DNA of 18,535 nucleotides from Chloroflexota bacterium. Lineage in GTDB: Bacteria > Chloroflexota > UBA6077. The notes below the pieces were generated by a model. The model ran no database searches and had not been told where the DNA came from. It saw only the letters and a program-made list of their open reading frames with translations. Of this stretch, positions 17,177 to 18,535 are shown piece after piece. The position numbers were made by a program, and so were the translations under genes. Position 1 is the first letter of the stretch. Each line of letters begins with the position of its first letter. Location: contig JAJZQR010000088.1 in NCBI GenBank assembly GCA_021806765.1, forward strand, positions 1 to 18,535. The letters run 5' to 3'.

Positions 17177-17962
17177 ATGGATTTGGGACTTTTTGGCAAA
17201 GTCGCGCTGGTTACCGGTGGTAGCTACGGCATCGGCAAGGCCATTGCCCTCCGTCTGGCGCAGGAGGGGGCCAGGGTGGCTATCTGCGCCCGGCGGGAAG
17301 AGGTTCTCCGAGAGGCGGTTTCGGAGATCGAAAAGCAGACGGGGAGTGAGTTGCTGCCGGTGGTCGCCGACGTTTCCCGGGCCGAGGATCTGGAGCACTT
17401 CGTACGTAGCGCCCTGGAGAGGTTCGGCCGCATCGATATCCTGGTGAACAACGCCGGATCGACCAGCGCCAATTACTTCGAGGATGTCACCGATGAGATG
17501 TGGCACCAGGACCTGGAGTTGAAGCTGATGGCGGCGGTGCGGCTCTCTCGCCTCTGCATCCCGGAGATGCGCGGAGTGGGCGGGGGACGTATCATTAACA
17601 TGACCATGGTCCGGGCCAAGCAGCCGGGCCCCAGGTCTGTACCCACTTCCGTGAGCCGGGCAGCAGGCTTAGCCCTCACCAAGGCGCTATCCAAGGATTA
17701 TGCGGCAGACAACATCCTGGTGAACACCGTCTGCCTCGGGGTCGTCCGCAGCGGGCAGTGGGAGCGGCGTTACGAGAAGCAGAAGGAGCGCTATGCGGAC
17801 CTGGAGGAGTTCTACCGGGAGAACTCCAAGGATATCCCCCTCAAGCGGTACGGAGAGCCCGGCGAGGTGGCCGACCTGGTAGCCTTCCTGGCCTCGGAGC
17901 GGGCCAGCTATATCACCGGCGACGCCATCAATATCGACGGCGGCACTGCGGCCGTCGTCTGA
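17177..17962 (+). CDS. SDR-fold protein with a non-canonical active site
   Basis: A 261-residue short-chain dehydrogenase/reductase fold, normal in length. The cofactor site is intact: TGGSYGIG (residues 13-20), CARREE near 38-42, DVS at 65-67 and NNAG (91-94). The C-terminal YITGDAINIDGG is classical. The catalytic tetrad is not. The region that normally reads Y-x-x-x-K reads TSVSR, giving Thr157 and Arg161. The usual Ser in NISS becomes NMTM (141-144), and the Asn of helix 4 is replaced by Lys116. NAD(P) binding is therefore likely, but ordinary SDR oxidoreduction is doubtful. A divergent but active subgroup or a binding or regulatory role are both possible. GGAGGAG nine bases before ATG 17177 supports the start. 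Confidence 0.85.
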   Translation: MDLGLFGKVALVTGGSYGIGKAIALRLAQEGARVAICARREEVLREAVSEIEKQTGSELLPVVADVSRAEDLEHFVRSALERFGRIDILVNNAGSTSANYFEDVTDEMWHQDLELKLMAAVRLSRLCIPEMRGVGGGRIINMTMVRAKQPGPRSVPTSVSRAAGLALTKALSKDYAADNILVNTVCLGVVRSGQWERRYEKQKERYADLEEFYRENSKDIPLKRYGEPGEVADLVAFLASERASYITGDAINIDGGTAAVV

Positions 17963-17974
17963 CAAGGACGGGGT

Positions 17975-18027
17975 AACCACGGAGTGCACGGAGATGGTCT
18001 TCAGAAAGCTCTGTGGCCGCCGTGGTT
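17975..18027. repeat. ACCACGG-type inverted repeat between SDR and cupin
   Basis: The arms AACCACGGAGTGCACGGAG (17975-17993) and 18009-18027 pair at 15 of 19 positions around a 15-base spacer. This form recurs between genes in many environmental genomes. In addition, GGGGTAACC occurs directly at 17970-17978 and 18062-18070, just inside the two ends of the 109-base gap, the second copy overlapping the cupin ribosome binding site. Confidence 0.55.
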
Positions 18028-18071
18028 GAGGAACTCTGGCAGACGCTCATCTTTGATAGAAGGGGTAACCG

Positions 18072-18410
18072 ATGAAGATCTACAGCGCGGCTTCTGTTCC
18101 ACCGAGCCCAGTGGAGCACGGGGAGGGTGTCTCGATTCGTTGGGTGATCGCTTCCGAGCAAGGTGCGCCCAACTTCGCCATGAGGATCATAGAGGTTCAG
18201 CCCGGGGGAGCCACACCCCGACATCGCCACGACGAGGAGCACGAGGTGTACGTCCTGGAGGGCAGGGGCGTGGTCCAGGGCGAGGAAGGGGAGACCCCGA
18301 TAGCGGCCGGAGATGTGGCCTTCGTCCTACCCCAGGAGTTGCACCAGTTCACCAATGCGGGCGACGTGCCCCTGCGCTTCGTCTGCGTGATCCCGATCCT
18401 GAAGAAGTAG
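18072..18410 (+). CDS. Small cupin-domain protein
   Basis: A 112-residue single-domain cupin. Motif 1 (PRHRHDEEHEVYVLEGRG, residues 49-66) provides His51, His53 and Glu58 as likely metal ligands, and motif 2 (GDVAFVLPQELHQFTN, 80-95) provides His91. With all four ligands it probably binds Mn, Fe or Zn. Such proteins range from dioxygenases and isomerases to sugar-binding or sensor domains, so no reaction can be assigned. AAGGGG at 18060-18065, six bases before ATG 18072, supports the start. It may be cotranscribed with the SDR gene 109 bases upstream, despite the repeat between them. A long hairpin follows. Confidence 0.87.
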   Translation: MKIYSAASVPPSPVEHGEGVSIRWVIASEQGAPNFAMRIIEVQPGGATPRHRHDEEHEVYVLEGRGVVQGEEGETPIAAGDVAFVLPQELHQFTNAGDVPLRFVCVIPILKK

Positions 18411-18416
18411 AACAGC

Positions 18417-18478
18417 GTGCATCGGTTCCCGAGGTAGGGAGAGGGCTTGCCCCCGCCCTACCTCGGGAACCGATGCAC
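18417..18478. repeat. Perfect 23-bp inverted repeat after the cupin gene
   Basis: The arms at 18417-18439 and 18456-18478 are perfectly complementary over 23 bases around a 16-base loop, which itself contains GGGC/GCCC. The left arm begins six bases after the cupin stop. It would form a very stable RNA hairpin on either strand. No T-run or flanking direct repeat follows, so it is not a textbook terminator or a MITE with a target duplication. Confidence 0.75.
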
Positions 18479-18535
18479 TTGGACCTGTTACCTCGGGCCC
18501 GCCGTCTTGTGCCTGATTATCCTCATCTATCTCCT
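18479..18535. other. Unassigned window end
   Basis: The last 57 bases hold no ORF or motif I can support. CCTCGGG recurs at about 18491, echoing the hairpin arm, so a further degenerate repeat may continue beyond the edge. Confidence 0.3.

Overview
The window reads as a GC-rich bacterial chromosome segment, most like Chloroflexota (an inference from gene content: fused ADP-forming acyl-CoA synthetase, a BioD/DRTGG protein beside eno, hicB-before-hicA order, and DUF362 and UroD-like methyltransferase genes). I cannot fix the lineage without a search. No rRNA, tRNA, CRISPR array or intact transposase was seen.

Layout. 1-353 holds no gene, but it contains a small insertion with near-perfect 20-bp terminal inverted repeats and 9-bp flanking direct repeats, which I read as a MITE. 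354-3501 is a plus-strand accessory region: a UroD/MtaA-like protein, a palindromic repeat overlapping its stop codon, the C-terminal remnant of a DNA methyltransferase, a hicB-hicA toxin-antitoxin pair and a DUF362 protein ending at a strong hairpin. 3612-17031 is an uninterrupted minus-strand block of eleven genes. In transcription order these are rhodanese, HAD hydrolase, SpoIIM-like membrane protein, NfeD protease, fused acetyl/acyl-CoA synthetase (ADP-forming), BioD/DRTGG protein, eno, gap, pgk, gpmI and tpiA. A divergent start at 17032-17176 leads into a plus-strand SDR with a degenerate active site, then a cupin and a long perfect hairpin.

How the genes work together. tpiA, gap, pgk, gpmI and eno cover the conversion of triose phosphates to phosphoenolpyruvate, including one of the two ATP-yielding steps of lower glycolysis, and also serve gluconeogenesis. 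The ADP-forming synthetase just upstream would turn acetyl-CoA into acetate plus ATP. The block therefore looks like a central-carbon cluster for sugar-to-acetate energy conservation, with a phosphotransacetylase-like P-loop/DRTGG protein of unknown role tied to eno by a 19-nt gap. NfeD and SpoIIM-like genes upstream suggest membrane quality control.

The most unusual feature is the intergenic DNA. Nearly every gap carries a different family of palindromic repeat. Two nearly identical copies of one repeat bracket tpiA in direct orientation, and a heptamer-based inverted repeat encodes the last codons and stop of gpmI. No complete new multi-gene system is evident. The best leads are the MITE, the repeat-bracketed tpiA, the eno-linked DRTGG protein and the SDR lacking its catalytic triad.
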